DNA of 64,000 nt, taken from contig NZ_CP011371.1 in the NCBI RefSeq assembly GCF_001017435.1, positions 1,240,001-1,304,000 on the forward strand, written 5' to 3'. Under the pieces are notes generated by a model. That model was not told the origin of the DNA. It saw only the letters and a list, made by a program, of their open reading frames with translations, and searched no databases. Made by a program: the position numbers and the translations under genes. This DNA comes from Caldimonas brevitalea. GTDB taxonomy: Bacteria; Pseudomonadota; Gammaproteobacteria; Burkholderiales; Burkholderiaceae_C. Positions 34,583 to 43,281 of this stretch are shown piece after piece; the first letter of the stretch is position 1, and each line of letters begins with the position of its first letter.

Positions 34583-35401
34583 TCAAGAGGTCGGCAGCAG
34601 CGCCTGCAATTGCTGGATCAATTGGGTGGGCAGCAAGGCCGAGCGCACCTGCGTGATGAACACGCCGCACAGCAGCGAGAGCAGCAGCATGGTCACGGCG
34701 CCCTTGACCGGCTGGCTGAGGCTGGTCGGCTCCAGCTTGTCGGCGGCGCGGGTGACGAGGCCGAAGCCCAGGTCGATCAGGACCAGCACCAGCAGCAAAG
34801 GTGCGGCGAACTTCACCACCGAGGTCATCAGCGTGTCGAGCGGCCCGACCAGCAGCACGTCGGACACCCCGCCCAACGAGGGCAGGGGTGACAGCAAGGG
34901 CCAGACCTTGAACGATTCGAACAGGGCGCCGACGAACACCAGCATGCCGCCCAGCACATAGAACACCGTCAGCACCAGTTGCAACAACATGCCCGAGACC
35001 GGCGTGCTCTGCTCGCCGCTGAGCGGGTTGGTCAGCTGCACGTTGTTGTAGCCGACTTGCGTGTCGACCAGCGCGCCGACGCACTCGGCGGTCCAGAACA
35101 CGGTCGAGGCGGCCATGCCCATCAGCACACCGATCAGGACTTCCTTGAGCACGTGTCCGAACCACTGGATCGGGGTCAGGGCGTCGAGCGCCTCGACGGG
35201 CACGCCGAACGAGATGTAGGTCCCGATCATGACCACCAGTCCGGCGCGCGTGAGGCCTTGCAGAAAGCGCTGACCGGTCGCGGGCAGCACGTTGAACGCG
35301 GCAAACAGACGGATGCTGGAAAGGGCGACGCCGAGAAACAGGTCTTCCACCGCCTCCGCCATCAGGCGGAAGTCCTCGAAGCTGCCCAGTCCCTCGATCA
35401 T
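34583..35401 (-). CDS. sctT: T3SS export apparatus protein SctT (HrcT)
   Basis: 272 residues, FliR family, about six membrane helices. The block LIGVLMGMAASTVFWTAECV followed by GALVDTQVG and LSGEQSTPVSGMLLQLVLTV is diagnostic of SctT. One copy joins the SctR5-SctS4 export gate. Last gene of the sctC-to-sctT block, 57 bases after sctO. Confidence 0.96.
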   Translation of the reverse strand: MIEGLGSFEDFRLMAEAVEDLFLGVALSSIRLFAAFNVLPATGQRFLQGLTRAGLVVMIGTYISFGVPVEALDALTPIQWFGHVLKEVLIGVLMGMAASTVFWTAECVGALVDTQVGYNNVQLTNPLSGEQSTPVSGMLLQLVLTVFYVLGGMLVFVGALFESFKVWPLLSPLPSLGGVSDVLLVGPLDTLMTSVVKFAAPLLLVLVLIDLGFGLVTRAADKLEPTSLSQPVKGAVTMLLLSLLCGVFITQVRSALLPTQLIQQLQALLPTS

Positions 35402-35458
35402 CCAGTCACCTCCGTGCTTCGCACTGTGGGCTGAGCGCCTGCGGACGACCGCACACGC

Positions 35459-35971
35459 TCATGCCTCTGCCTGTTCTCGATTTCGCCGCCGCATGCAGAG
35501 TTTCGCGACCGCGGTTTCCTCGGTTTCTTCCTCGGCCAGCTCTTCTGCCGCCTGCTCGCGCAGACTGCGCAAGACCGCGATGCGGTTCTCGAAGCCTTCG
35601 ATGCGCTGGTTGTTGCGTCGGATCGCAGCTTGCACCGCGTCGACTTGCTCGCGCTGCCGATTCACCTGCGCATCTTGCTGCTGCAGGGCCTGTGCCGCCT
35701 GCACGATGGCCGAAGCGAGGTCTTGAATTCTGAAGTCTTGCGCCCGCAACGCGGCCGGCGTGAAGACGCCGCTGGTCAATGCCAGACGGTCCTGTTCGGC
35801 CTCCTGGTGGCGCTGGACACAGGTCTCGCGGTGTTCCTCGGCCTGTGCACGCGCGGCCTCCGCGTCGGCGAGTGCCTGGCGCTGCGCCTTCAGCGCCTCC
35901 TCGAGACGCTCGCCCTGGCGCTTGCGCACCATCACCAGGGTGCGCAAGGCCTTGATTTCAGTGTTGCTCAT
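35459..35971 (-). CDS. sctO: T3SS stalk protein SctO (YscO/HrpB7 type)
   Basis: 170 residues, almost entirely two long charged coiled-coil segments (about 5-60 and 78-150), the FliJ/YscO shape. It follows the ATPase gene, where SctO always lies, and would form the central stalk that links the ATPase hexamer to SctV. Sequence is weakly conserved in this family, so the call rests on shape and position. Confidence 0.8.
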   Translation of the reverse strand: MSNTEIKALRTLVMVRKRQGERLEEALKAQRQALADAEAARAQAEEHRETCVQRHQEAEQDRLALTSGVFTPAALRAQDFRIQDLASAIVQAAQALQQQDAQVNRQREQVDAVQAAIRRNNQRIEGFENRIAVLRSLREQAAEELAEEETEETAVAKLCMRRRNREQAEA

Positions 35972-36045
35972 GCGGGTCTCCCGGCCACGGGCCGGCTAGG
36001 GCGCCTGCGGGCAGCACCGGGCTGCCGCGGCATGGCGACGCGGTG

Positions 36046-37371
36046 TCAGGCCTGCACCAAGGCGCCCAGCTCGCCGACGATCTGCTCGAATGGCAGCAGC
36101 TCGGTGGTCTTCTGGTTGAGGAACTGGCGGATGTACTGGATGCGCTGCACCGCCTTGTCGGCCACCGCGTCGTTGCCGGCCTTGAACTCGCCCACCTGCA
36201 GCAGCATCTCGACCTCGTCGTACTTGGCCATCAGGTTGCGCAGTTCGCCGGCCGCGGCCACATGTTCGCGCGGCACGATCTGCGTCATCACCCGGCTCAG
36301 GCTGCCCAGCACGTCGATCGCGGGGTACTGGTTCTTGGCGGCGATGCGGCGCGACAAAATCATGTGGCCGTCGAGAATGCCTCGCACTTCCTCGGCGATC
36401 GGGTCGCCGCCGCTTTCGTCTTCGGCCAGCACGGTGTACAGCGCGGTGATCGAGCCCCGGGCGCCCATGCCGGTGCGTTCCAGCAAGCGCGGCAACTCGG
36501 CGAACACCGACGGCGGGAAGCCCCGGCGCGCCGGCGGCTCCCCTGCGGCCAGGCCGATCTCGCGCTGGGCACGCGCAAAGCGCGTCAGCGAATCCATCAT
36601 CAGCAAGACGCGCTGGCCCTGGTCGCGGAAATGCTCGGCCACCGCGGTGGCCACGTGAGCGGCCTTGGCCCGTTCGATCGACGACCGGTCCGAGGTGGCG
36701 CAGACGACGACGGAGCGGGCCATGCCCTCCTCGCCGAGGATGAATTCGATGAACTCGCGCACCTCGCGGCCGCGTTCGCCGATCAGGGCGATCACCGTGA
36801 CGTCGCACTGTGCGCCGCGCGCCAGCATGCCCATCAAGGTGCTCTTGCCGACGCCAGCCGGCGCAAAAATGCCCATCCGCTGGCCTTCGCCGAGCGTCAT
36901 CAGGGCATCGATGATCTTGACACCGGTCGGCAGCGGGTGCTCGACCATGGCCCGGCTCATCGGGTCCGGCGGGTCGGCGATCACCGGGCGTTCGGCATCG
37001 CACCGCAGCGGCCCTTTGCCGTCGATCGGATCGCCCAGGCCGCTGATGACACGCCCGAGCAACTCCGGCCCCACCTTGACCGAGAGCTGGCGGCCCGTGC
37101 CCACCACGCGGGTCGATTCATTGACGCCGGCCAGCGTGCCGAAGGGCGACAAGATGGCGCCGGTGCGGCCGAAGCCGACCACTTCGGCACGTTGCAAGGC
37201 GCGCCCGCGGGCATCACGCAGCTCGCACAGCTCGCCCACCATCGCGTCCAGCCCGCTGGCGCGGATCAAGGTGCCGACGACCTCGAACACCTTGCCACTG
37301 CGCACCATCACCGGCTCGTGCTGCAGCTCGTTCTCCAGCGCCTCGGCGAAACGCAGCAGGTTGTCCTTCAT
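36046..37371 (-). CDS. sctN: T3SS ATPase SctN (HrcN)
   Basis: 441 residues, F1-beta-like. Walker A PAGVGKST (171-178), Walker B in [20 protein letters not shown], plus the export-ATPase signatures [11 protein letters not shown] and [20 protein letters not shown]. The hexamer strips chaperones from substrates and unfolds them. Upstream neighbour sctL encodes its regulator and downstream sctO its stalk. Confidence 0.98.
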   Translation of the reverse strand: MKDNLLRFAEALENELQHEPVMVRSGKVFEVVGTLIRASGLDAMVGELCELRDARGRALQRAEVVGFGRTGAILSPFGTLAGVNESTRVVGTGRQLSVKVGPELLGRVISGLGDPIDGKGPLRCDAERPVIADPPDPMSRAMVEHPLPTGVKIIDALMTLGEGQRMGIFAPAGVGKSTLMGMLARGAQCDVTVIALIGERGREVREFIEFILGEEGMARSVVVCATSDRSSIERAKAAHVATAVAEHFRDQGQRVLLMMDSLTRFARAQREIGLAAGEPPARRGFPPSVFAELPRLLERTGMGARGSITALYTVLAEDESGGDPIAEEVRGILDGHMILSRRIAAKNQYPAIDVLGSLSRVMTQIVPREHVAAAGELRNLMAKYDEVEMLLQVGEFKAGNDAVADKAVQRIQYIRQFLNQKTTELLPFEQIVGELGALVQA

Positions 37372-37416
37372 GCTTCAAGACCTTCTCGGTTGTCAGACAG
37401 ACGCTCGGCGCTCGGT

Positions 37417-38232
37417 TCAGGTCGCCTCGAGCAACTCGTGTCGCTGCGACTCGGGGGCGGCGGGGTCATCGTGCAATGCCGGCATGTCGATCGCCTCGTC
37501 GTGTGCGTCCGTCGTCTCGTCCGTGGCTTCACCCTCGCTCAGGGACGCCAGGGCGACCTGATGGGCGGCCCGTGAAACGGCGCGCTTGATCGCGGCCAAC
37601 TGCGTGTCCAGACCCGCGTCGATCACGCCCTGGTCCGACTCGAACAAACAGCTGCCCGGCGCCAGCGCCGCGTCCGACACCACCTCGACCGGCAACTCGG
37701 CGCTCAGTTCGCGCAGCACCGCATCGATGCCGCTGCGGGCGCTGCCCTGATCGTCTGCGGGCACCCGCAGCGTCAGCATCGGCACGTCCTTCAGGAGTTT
37801 GGAGACGGTACGGAACGCGCGCCGGTACAAGGCCGACCGGTCCTCGATCTCGATCACCCGCTCGACCGCCAAAGAGACAATCTGGCTCAGGCGTTCGGTC
37901 TGGCGCTCGAGCGAGCGGCGGTTCGACGCGGCAGCCCGGACGGCCTGTTCAGCCCATTGGGCGGCAGCGTCTTCCCATCCGCGTTCGAGGCCCTCCTGAT
38001 GGGCCTGCTGTTGTTGCCGACGGGCGTCTTCCAGCAGCGCCTCGGCCTCCGCGCGCGCTTGCGCGAGCAGCTCCTGCGCCTCGGCCTGCGCCTGGTCGAC
38101 GATGCGGCGGTGCTCTGCTTCGACCGTCTGTGCCGCGGACAACAATGTGGTGAGGGTCGCGAACTCCGCGGCCCTCACCACACCATCGTTTACGCCGACA
38201 GTGCACGATCCATGTCTGAACCAAACAACCAT
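37417..38232 (-). CDS. sctL: T3SS ATPase regulator SctL (HrcL)
   Basis: 271 residues, FliH/YscL family. A short N-terminal region is followed by a long Ala/Gln/Glu-rich coiled coil (about 50-100, AEAQELLAQARAEAEALLED) and a C-terminal domain resembling the F-type ATPase delta subunit. It links SctN to the SctK-SctQ sorting platform. Start MVVWFRHG at 38232 has GGAG upstream and overlaps the end of sctK by 43 bases; the longer frame is rejected. Confidence 0.9.
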   Translation of the reverse strand: MVVWFRHGSCTVGVNDGVVRAAEFATLTTLLSAAQTVEAEHRRIVDQAQAEAQELLAQARAEAEALLEDARRQQQQAHQEGLERGWEDAAAQWAEQAVRAAASNRRSLERQTERLSQIVSLAVERVIEIEDRSALYRRAFRTVSKLLKDVPMLTLRVPADDQGSARSGIDAVLRELSAELPVEVVSDAALAPGSCLFESDQGVIDAGLDTQLAAIKRAVSRAAHQVALASLSEGEATDETTDAHDEAIDMPALHDDPAAPESQRHELLEAT

Positions 38233-38876
38233 GCGTGCTCCGGGAAGTAATGAGGGAGGTGGTCGAAAAACGAGTCGAGGTCGGGCCGGCCGGAGGGAAG
38301 CGGCGTCACATGCTCGCCGTCGAGTGCCGCGGGTGCCAGGCTGAGCCGCGCGATGGCCAGGGCCTGCCGGCTGTGCCACGCCCCTTGCTCGCACAACAGC
38401 CGATAGCCGGCCGTGGACAGCCGGTCTTCGTGCAGTTCGGCAGCTTCCAGCGGCTGGGCGTCGAGCCCGCCTTGCCCGGGGCGTGCCAGCAGCTCGCGGT
38501 AGGCCACTTCGCCGACCCGCTCGACCAGCAGGCGCCGCAGGTCACGCCCGATGCAGCGCCGCATGCTGTCGCGCCGCGCATGCAAGGCCGCGGTCGACAG
38601 CACACGCACCACGTCGGCGCGGCCCAGCACGACCAGGCGATGGACCCGGTGCGCCAGCGTCGGCAGGGCCGGCCATCGGATGCCGTAGACCTCGCCGATC
38701 AGCCGCGAGAGGGTCGGGCTCGGCTTGTCGCCGGTGAGCGCGGATGCGAGCGGCCCCAGCTGCTGCGACGCGAGTGCCAGCCAGGCCGGGTGCAAATGGC
38801 TCGCCAGTTCGGCGGCCTTGGCTTCGATGGCCTGCAGCAGCCGGGTGACGGCGAGCACCGGCGCTGCGGTGCTCAC
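38190..38876 (-). CDS. sctK: T3SS sorting-platform protein SctK (HrpB4 type)
   Basis: 228 residues from GTG 38876, which overlaps the sctJ stop as GTGA. Weakly conserved helical protein with [20 protein letters not shown] and [18 protein letters not shown]. Position between sctJ and sctL and size fit HrpB4/SctK, the adaptor between the basal body and SctQ. Identification is mainly by order. No ATG fits better, and the longer frame to 39020 would be antisense-like in composition. Confidence 0.8.
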   Translation of the reverse strand: MSTAAPVLAVTRLLQAIEAKAAELASHLHPAWLALASQQLGPLASALTGDKPSPTLSRLIGEVYGIRWPALPTLAHRVHRLVVLGRADVVRVLSTAALHARRDSMRRCIGRDLRRLLVERVGEVAYRELLARPGQGGLDAQPLEAAELHEDRLSTAGYRLLCEQGAWHSRQALAIARLSLAPAALDGEHVTPLPSGRPDLDSFFDHLPHYFPEHAWLFGSDMDRALSA

Positions 38877-39664
38877 GGCGTCGACCCTGTGGCGACGGCC
38901 GGCTGCGCTGCGCCGCGGCGCAGGCCTGCAGGCAACCAAGCGGGGCGCAGCTTGAAGACCGCCAACGCCGCACCGCCGAGCGCCGCGAGCAGGCCGGCGA
39001 CGAGGGCGCCGAGCATCCACCCTGCGGGACGCTGTGCATCGCCACCTGCGGGCGTCAGCAGTCGGGGCGGTGCCGCATTGGCGGCGACCATCGTCACGTT
39101 CACGTTTTCGTAGCTGAGGCCTTCGACGCTGCGCAGCACCAGGTTCTTGACGGCCGGCACCAGGGTGCCGACGTTGGCATCGACACGATGCTTGATGAAA
39201 ACCGAGGCGCTCGAGGGTTTGACTTGTTCGGCCAGCGGGTCGTTGTTGGGCAGCACCACGTGCACGCGAGCGGTCACCACACCGTCGATGTTCGACAGCG
39301 TTTCGGCCAGCTCCTGCGACACGCCGTGGATGAAACGGACGCGCTCTTCGGTGGGGGTCGAGATCAGGCCGTCCTTCTTGAACATCTCGCCCAGGTTGGC
39401 GTGCTGTTGGCTGGGCAGGCCGTGCGAGCGCAACACGCTCAGCGCGCCGCCCAGGCTGTCCTTCTCGACCGCGATGTTCCAGGTCTTGCCATCCGGGCTG
39501 CTCTTTTCGGCGTCGATGCCGGCCTCGAGCAACACGGCGAGCATGTCGTTGGCGTCGCGTTCGGTTAGTTTGGAGTGCACCTCCTGCTTGCAGCCGACCA
39601 GCGCCGCTGCCATGACGAGCACGGCGACGGCCTGGTGAGCGTAGCGTCGGTTCGGTCGGTTCAT
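38873..39664 (-). CDS. sctJ: T3SS inner-membrane ring lipoprotein SctJ (HrcJ)
   Basis: 263 residues. Lipoprotein signal with lipobox ALVGC (Cys25), two ring-building motifs ([20 protein letters not shown] and [18 protein letters not shown] helix followed by ARVHVVLP), linker, and a C-terminal membrane helix (about 222-240). FliF/YscJ family; 24 copies build the inner ring with SctD. Confidence 0.96.
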   Translation of the reverse strand: MNRPNRRYAHQAVAVLVMAAALVGCKQEVHSKLTERDANDMLAVLLEAGIDAEKSSPDGKTWNIAVEKDSLGGALSVLRSHGLPSQQHANLGEMFKKDGLISTPTEERVRFIHGVSQELAETLSNIDGVVTARVHVVLPNNDPLAEQVKPSSASVFIKHRVDANVGTLVPAVKNLVLRSVEGLSYENVNVTMVAANAAPPRLLTPAGGDAQRPAGWMLGALVAGLLAALGGAALAVFKLRPAWLPAGLRRGAAQPAVATGSTP

Positions 39665-39680
39665 GGCCAGCTCCGGGGGG

Positions 39681-40073
39681 TCATTGGTTTTTCAGCAGTG
39701 ACTGCAAGCTCTTGTTGCTGCCCTGTGCAATCGCGGTGGAGGCCTGCATCTTGAAGCCGCTGGCCGTGATGCTGCGACTGATCTCGAGGGTTGCCAGGTT
39801 GAGCTCGGCAATGCTCATGTTCGGCGCGTTGGTCGCCAGGTTGCGCAAGGCCTGCTCGTCGCTGCGCATCAACGCTTCCTGGCGTTCCATGACCTTGCCC
39901 AGGGCATTGGGGCCGTCGGTGCTGCCCACGTCGGGGCCACTGCGGTCGCCGGAACCCATCAGGGCCTGGAACTTCTCGGTCATCGCCGCGTCGGGCAGGG
40001 GGCCGCCGGCACCGGTTCCGGTCTTGACGGTCTCCAGGACTCCCTCAATGGGAGGAATGGCGGGAATGCTCAT
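39681..40073 (-). CDS. sctI: T3SS inner rod protein SctI (HrpB2 type)
   Basis: 130 residues, no signal peptide. The C-terminal helical part [20 protein letters not shown] ending SLQSLLKNQ is typical of HrpB2, whose C-terminal LLKNQ is strongly conserved. It forms the adaptor between export gate and needle and is secreted early. Start 40073 is set by AGGAG nine bases upstream. Followed by sctJ as in Xanthomonas hrpB2-hrcJ. Confidence 0.88.
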   Translation of the reverse strand: MSIPAIPPIEGVLETVKTGTGAGGPLPDAAMTEKFQALMGSGDRSGPDVGSTDGPNALGKVMERQEALMRSDEQALRNLATNAPNMSIAELNLATLEISRSITASGFKMQASTAIAQGSNKSLQSLLKNQ

Positions 40074-40104
40074 GTCATCGATCTCCTGCAAGGGAAGAAG
40101 GGGC

Positions 40105-40548
40105 TCAGCACCGCATGCCGATCCCGGGGTCCGGCGCGGCGATGCTCTCCACCGGCACTGGAGGAGCCACCTTGCCGTCCAGCTTGTCGATGGCGGCCAG
40201 CAGGTCGAGCGTTTCGGCATCGGCGGGCAGGGCACGCGCTTCGTCGGCATACCCTTGCCACAGCGAGTCCTGCTCCGCATAGAGGCAGGTGGCCAGCATC
40301 GCCTTGACCATCGCGTCCGGCGGTCCGGTGCGGTCGGCGTCTTCGAGCAGGCGTCGCGCCGAGGCGTAGTCTTGGGCGTGGATGAATTGCCATGCTTCCA
40401 TGACGGCCAGTTCCTGGAGCTTGGGCCGCACCTTGCGGATCAGCCGCAGAACGGCCAGGGTGTCCTCGGATGCCGACAGTTCATTGCCCAGTACGAGGAT
40501 GTCGGCCAGAAGGTCGACCAGAGGCTTGGGGAGCTGCGGGGTGAACAT
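40105..40548 (-). CDS. HrpB1/HrpK family T3SS protein
   Basis: 147 residues of TPR-like helices, the length of Xanthomonas HrpB1 and Ralstonia HrpK. It is first in the conserved hrpB1-hrpB2-hrcJ order. HrpB1 is described in Xanthomonas as a periplasmic peptidoglycan-binding T3SS protein, though no clear signal peptide is seen here. Good ribosome-binding site (GGAG). Confidence 0.8.
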   Translation of the reverse strand: MFTPQLPKPLVDLLADILVLGNELSASEDTLAVLRLIRKVRPKLQELAVMEAWQFIHAQDYASARRLLEDADRTGPPDAMVKAMLATCLYAEQDSLWQGYADEARALPADAETLDLLAAIDKLDGKVAPPVPVESIAAPDPGIGMRC

Positions 40549-40597
40549 GAAGGTTCTCCAAATGGGTCTCGACCCGAACGTCGAGGGTGGGGAAAGG

Positions 40598-40629
40598 GCT
40601 CACGCCCCGCGCAGGGGCGCGGCGTGAGC
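40598..40629 (-). terminator. Strong hairpin between the harpin-like gene and hrpB1
   Basis: GCTCACGCC (40598-40606) pairs with GGCGTGAGC (40621-40629), with an inner CCCC/GGGG helix. On the minus strand it follows the harpin-like stop and lacks a clean U-tract (CCCTTTCCCC), so it may be a partial terminator or an RNA-stability element that lowers downstream expression. Confidence 0.5.
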
Positions 40630-40657
40630 GTTCGAGGCCATCGAAGGCGGGTGGGGC

Positions 40658-41071
40658 TCAGCCCCGGCCGCCGCCCATCATGCCGGTCAGCGCCTGCATG
40701 ATGGAGGCGAGGCCTTGCATCAAGGCTTGGAGGGGATTGCCGCCTTGTTCGCCGCCCTCGCCGCCGCCCACGCCGCCGCCGCCCTCGGCGCCGCCCGCCT
40801 TTTTGCCGCCGCCGTCCAGGCCGAGCAGCTTCATCAGCAGGTCATCGCCCTTTCCGGGAAGTTGCAAGCCCGGCAGGCCGCCCATGCCGCCCATCGACTT
40901 CTGGGCGCTCTGCATGGCTTCGCCGAACTCCTTCATGGCGCCCGGCAGGTCGCCTTTCAGGAGCTTGCCCATGGCTTCGCAGCCGTTCTTGATGGTGTCC
41001 AGCATGCCTTTCAGCATGCCGCCGGGGCCACCGCCCAGCATCATGCCGAGCGGAGCGATTAGTGGAAGCAT
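40658..41071 (-). CDS. Gly-rich harpin-like candidate secreted protein
   Basis: 137 residues, rich in Gly, Met and Leu, with one Cys, no signal peptide and no recognisable domain. Glycine clusters (GGGKKAGGAEGGGGVGGGEG) alternate with short amphipathic helices (LMKLLGLDGGGK; NPLQALMQGLASIMQALTGM). This is the composition of harpins (HrpN, HrpZ, Hpa1), which are heat-stable T3SS-secreted proteins that act at plant membranes. The gene is in the sctC operon between needle candidates and hrpB1. No homology is claimed; the call rests on composition and context. Confidence 0.6.
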   Translation of the reverse strand: MLPLIAPLGMMLGGGPGGMLKGMLDTIKNGCEAMGKLLKGDLPGAMKEFGEAMQSAQKSMGGMGGLPGLQLPGKGDDLLMKLLGLDGGGKKAGGAEGGGGVGGGEGGEQGGNPLQALMQGLASIMQALTGMMGGGRG

Positions 41072-41108
41072 TTCGATCTCCTGTAATCGAGACTAATGAG
41101 TCGAGGCG

Positions 41109-41315
41109 TTATTGCGCCGCGGACTTGATCAGTTCGCCACCCTTCTTCAGACGCGAGTTGGCCGCGGCTTGCAGGGAGTCCTTGAAGTCTTCTTCGGCCA
41201 TCTCTTTACTCATTTCGCGGTTGGCAGAGCCGAGGGCCTTGTTCTGCAGCGTGCTTGCGCCGCCGCTAGCGATGTTGCCGAGAGTGCTTCCGAGTCCGCT
41301 GAGTGCACCAAGCAT
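41109..41315 (-). CDS. Candidate T3SS needle/pilus subunit (SctF-like)
   Basis: 68 residues, no signal peptide or Cys, fully helical after a Gly/Ser-rich N-terminus (MLGALSGLGSTLGNIASGGA), with a charged middle (SANREMSKEMAEEDFKDSLQ) and polar C-terminus. The clean ribosome-binding site AAAGGAAA and place directly after SctE/SctG-like genes suit a highly expressed needle or Hrp-pilus subunit. No signature sequence is recognised, and the gene encoded next (harpin-like) is also possible as a secreted partner. Confidence 0.45.
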   Translation of the reverse strand: MLGALSGLGSTLGNIASGGASTLQNKALGSANREMSKEMAEEDFKDSLQAAANSRLKKGGELIKSAAQ

Positions 41316-41411
41316 GATGTTTCCTTTAAGTGAGTTGAGTTGAAGTTGAAGTCAGTGGCCTTGAGAACCGCCGGCGGGATGCCGTCGGACCGGAGCCGGC
41401 CACAAAAGCTC

Positions 41412-41867
41412 CTAGAGTTGGGGTGAATCCGGGTTGAGGATCTGGTGTCCGAAGCGTCGGGCGACCGGGTCGACACTGACCGCCAGCGTCTGCTCGACGA
41501 CTTCCTGCCATTCGGGAGCCCCACCCATCTTCAGCGCGAGGGCGACCGACATGCGCGCCACTTCCGGCTGCGGCCAGTCGTCCAGTCCTTCCGCGAGCAG
41601 CGTGCGGGCCGGTGCCAGGTCGCCGCCGACAGCGCTGGCGAAGGCCAGGCTGATGCGCAGTTCGCGGCCATCGCCGAGCAGGCGCGATGCAGCCTTGAAG
41701 ATGAGGTCGGCCTCCTCGTGCAGGCCGTACATCTGGCCCAACATCATCGAGGCGACGAGGTGGCGGACGACGCCGAGTCGGTGGGCCGCGTGGGCTTGCA
41801 GATCGTCACGCCCGGAGGTGACTGCCGGCTGAGCGAACGGATGCGCTGAATACAAGACGGTGCTCAT
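41412..41867 (-). CDS. SctG-like needle chaperone (TPR fold)
   Basis: 151 residues. The central part MYGLHEEADLIFKAASRLLG, then GGDLAPARTLLAEGLDDWPQ, has the helix pairs and spacing of YscG, the TPR chaperone that keeps the needle subunit soluble (HEEA...GDYxxA...P in that family, from memory). Start 41867 follows GGAGA; the longer frame to 41936 would run into the preceding gene. Together with the 90-residue gene upstream and the 68-residue gene downstream it could form an E-G-F needle module. Confidence 0.55.
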   Translation of the reverse strand: MSTVLYSAHPFAQPAVTSGRDDLQAHAAHRLGVVRHLVASMMLGQMYGLHEEADLIFKAASRLLGDGRELRISLAFASAVGGDLAPARTLLAEGLDDWPQPEVARMSVALALKMGGAPEWQEVVEQTLAVSVDPVARRFGHQILNPDSPQL

Positions 41868-41899
41868 GGGGTTCTCTCCGTTGGCACGTGGACCGAGGT

Positions 41900-42172
41900 T
41901 CAGACCGTCAGTTCGCTGCCATGGGCCTTGGCCCAAGCGGCGAGGACGATGCGCCGTGAGGCACCGAACGCGTCGCTGACCAGGCGTGCGAACTCTTTTT
42001 CTTCGAAGTCGCTGCTGTGCAGCTGCATCTCCAGGCTCTTGGTCTCGGCTTGGCGGAAGTACTCGGCCAGGCTGCGGGTTTTCTCGCCCGAGGGGTCTTC
42101 AAAGATCGTCATCTGCAGCGCCTGGAAGTCGCTGACCAGGTTCACGGGGGGGTTCAGGCTGTCGGTGTCCAT
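41900..42172 (-). CDS. Small helical T3SS protein, possible SctE-like needle co-chaperone
   Basis: 90 residues, acidic, predicted two helices (FQALQMTIFEDPSG, then the charged helix from EYFRQAETKSLEMQLHSSDF). Size and place after sctD and before the SctG-like gene resemble YscE/EscE/SsaE co-chaperones. Sequence similarity is too weak to assert. Good ribosome-binding site AGGAG. Confidence 0.4.
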   Translation of the reverse strand: MDTDSLNPPVNLVSDFQALQMTIFEDPSGEKTRSLAEYFRQAETKSLEMQLHSSDFEEKEFARLVSDAFGASRRIVLAAWAKAHGSELTV

Positions 42173-42204
42173 GCATAGCTCCTGTCAAATTGGCTCGAGG
42201 CCGG

Positions 42205-43260
42205 TTAATGGATGGACAGCGCGTCTCGCGCCATCAACTCCGGTTCCACCGGGTTGACGACCACGTGCTTGACGCCGTCGCGGGTGTGGACGACCGAGAG
42301 GCCGTCGGTCGTGAGAGTCGAGAGGTAATCGACCTTCACAGGCTTGCCCTTGGTTTGCTCGAGCGTCGCGTCGATGCGCCGCACGGCGGGTCCCAGGTCG
42401 GCGGCGACACGCGATATCGCGGCGCGTACCGCCTGGGGATCGGGTGCCTCTCCGATGAAGGCAAACACGCCGGCACCGGTGTGACTGACCTGTGCGTCGG
42501 CCAAACCGACGCTGCTGCGGATCGCCTCGGCCACCTCGCTGGCGACCGCAAATCGCTGCACCACCGGAAAGGGCAGGGCGGCGGTCTCCACGGCGGCGCG
42601 GACCGTCGCGGCCTCTTGCGGTGTTTCCACCAGGCCCGACACCACCAGCGTCGATTGCTCCAACGTCACCTGCAGCCGTCCCGGCACCGAGCTCTCGAGC
42701 GTGCGACTCAGCGCAGCGCGGGCCAGCTCGGCCGTCATCTTGGGGGCCGGTGGTTGCTGCGGATGCCACCATTTGGCACCGCCGACCACACCCGCGCCGA
42801 CGATCAGCATGGCTGCCCCCGCGAACAACGCTGCCCGGCGGGCGCGAAGCTTCGCACCGGCCCAACGGGCGATCCGCTCGGGAGTCGGCTCGAAGACCGC
42901 AGCGAGCAGCTCGACGTCCGACGGCCAAGGGCGATCGATCGGGCCAACGCACGCCACGATTTCGGCAAAGGCGCGCGGTTGAAGGTCGAGCAGCGCTTCA
43001 CGTCGTTCGACCCGGGCAGCTGTTGCCTGGCGATACGTCGCGTCGGCCGGCTGGTCGCCGTCGGCTGCGTCGTCGCCGGCAGGCGCCAGGTAGTGGACGC
43101 TGGCCTTGCCGTCGGCGTCGATCTGCAGACGAACGGGCGCCAGGGTCCAGTCCGTGATCGTGAGGTCGCAGTCATCGCCGGGTCCTATGAGGTAAGTGCC
43201 TGGGGTCAAATCTAGGGCTGCGCCGATGTGGCGGCCGGTCAGGATGCGAAGGCGCTTCAT
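42205..43260 (-). CDS. sctD: T3SS inner-membrane ring protein SctD
   Basis: 351 residues. A cytoplasmic FHA-like domain (about 1-90, LRILTGRHIGAALDLTPGTY, IGPGDDCDL) is followed by a linker, one membrane helix (about 145-163, AALFAGAAMLIVGAGVVGGA) and periplasmic ring-building domains (about 180-345). This is the YscD/PrgH layout. It forms the outer of the two inner-membrane rings and contacts SctJ and SctC. Follows sctC by 21 bases. Confidence 0.9.
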   Translation of the reverse strand: MKRLRILTGRHIGAALDLTPGTYLIGPGDDCDLTITDWTLAPVRLQIDADGKASVHYLAPAGDDAADGDQPADATYRQATAARVERREALLDLQPRAFAEIVACVGPIDRPWPSDVELLAAVFEPTPERIARWAGAKLRARRAALFAGAAMLIVGAGVVGGAKWWHPQQPPAPKMTAELARAALSRTLESSVPGRLQVTLEQSTLVVSGLVETPQEAATVRAAVETAALPFPVVQRFAVASEVAEAIRSSVGLADAQVSHTGAGVFAFIGEAPDPQAVRAAISRVAADLGPAVRRIDATLEQTKGKPVKVDYLSTLTTDGLSVVHTRDGVKHVVVNPVEPELMARDALSIH

Positions 43261-43281
43261 GATTTGCGAAGGGCCGTGGGT

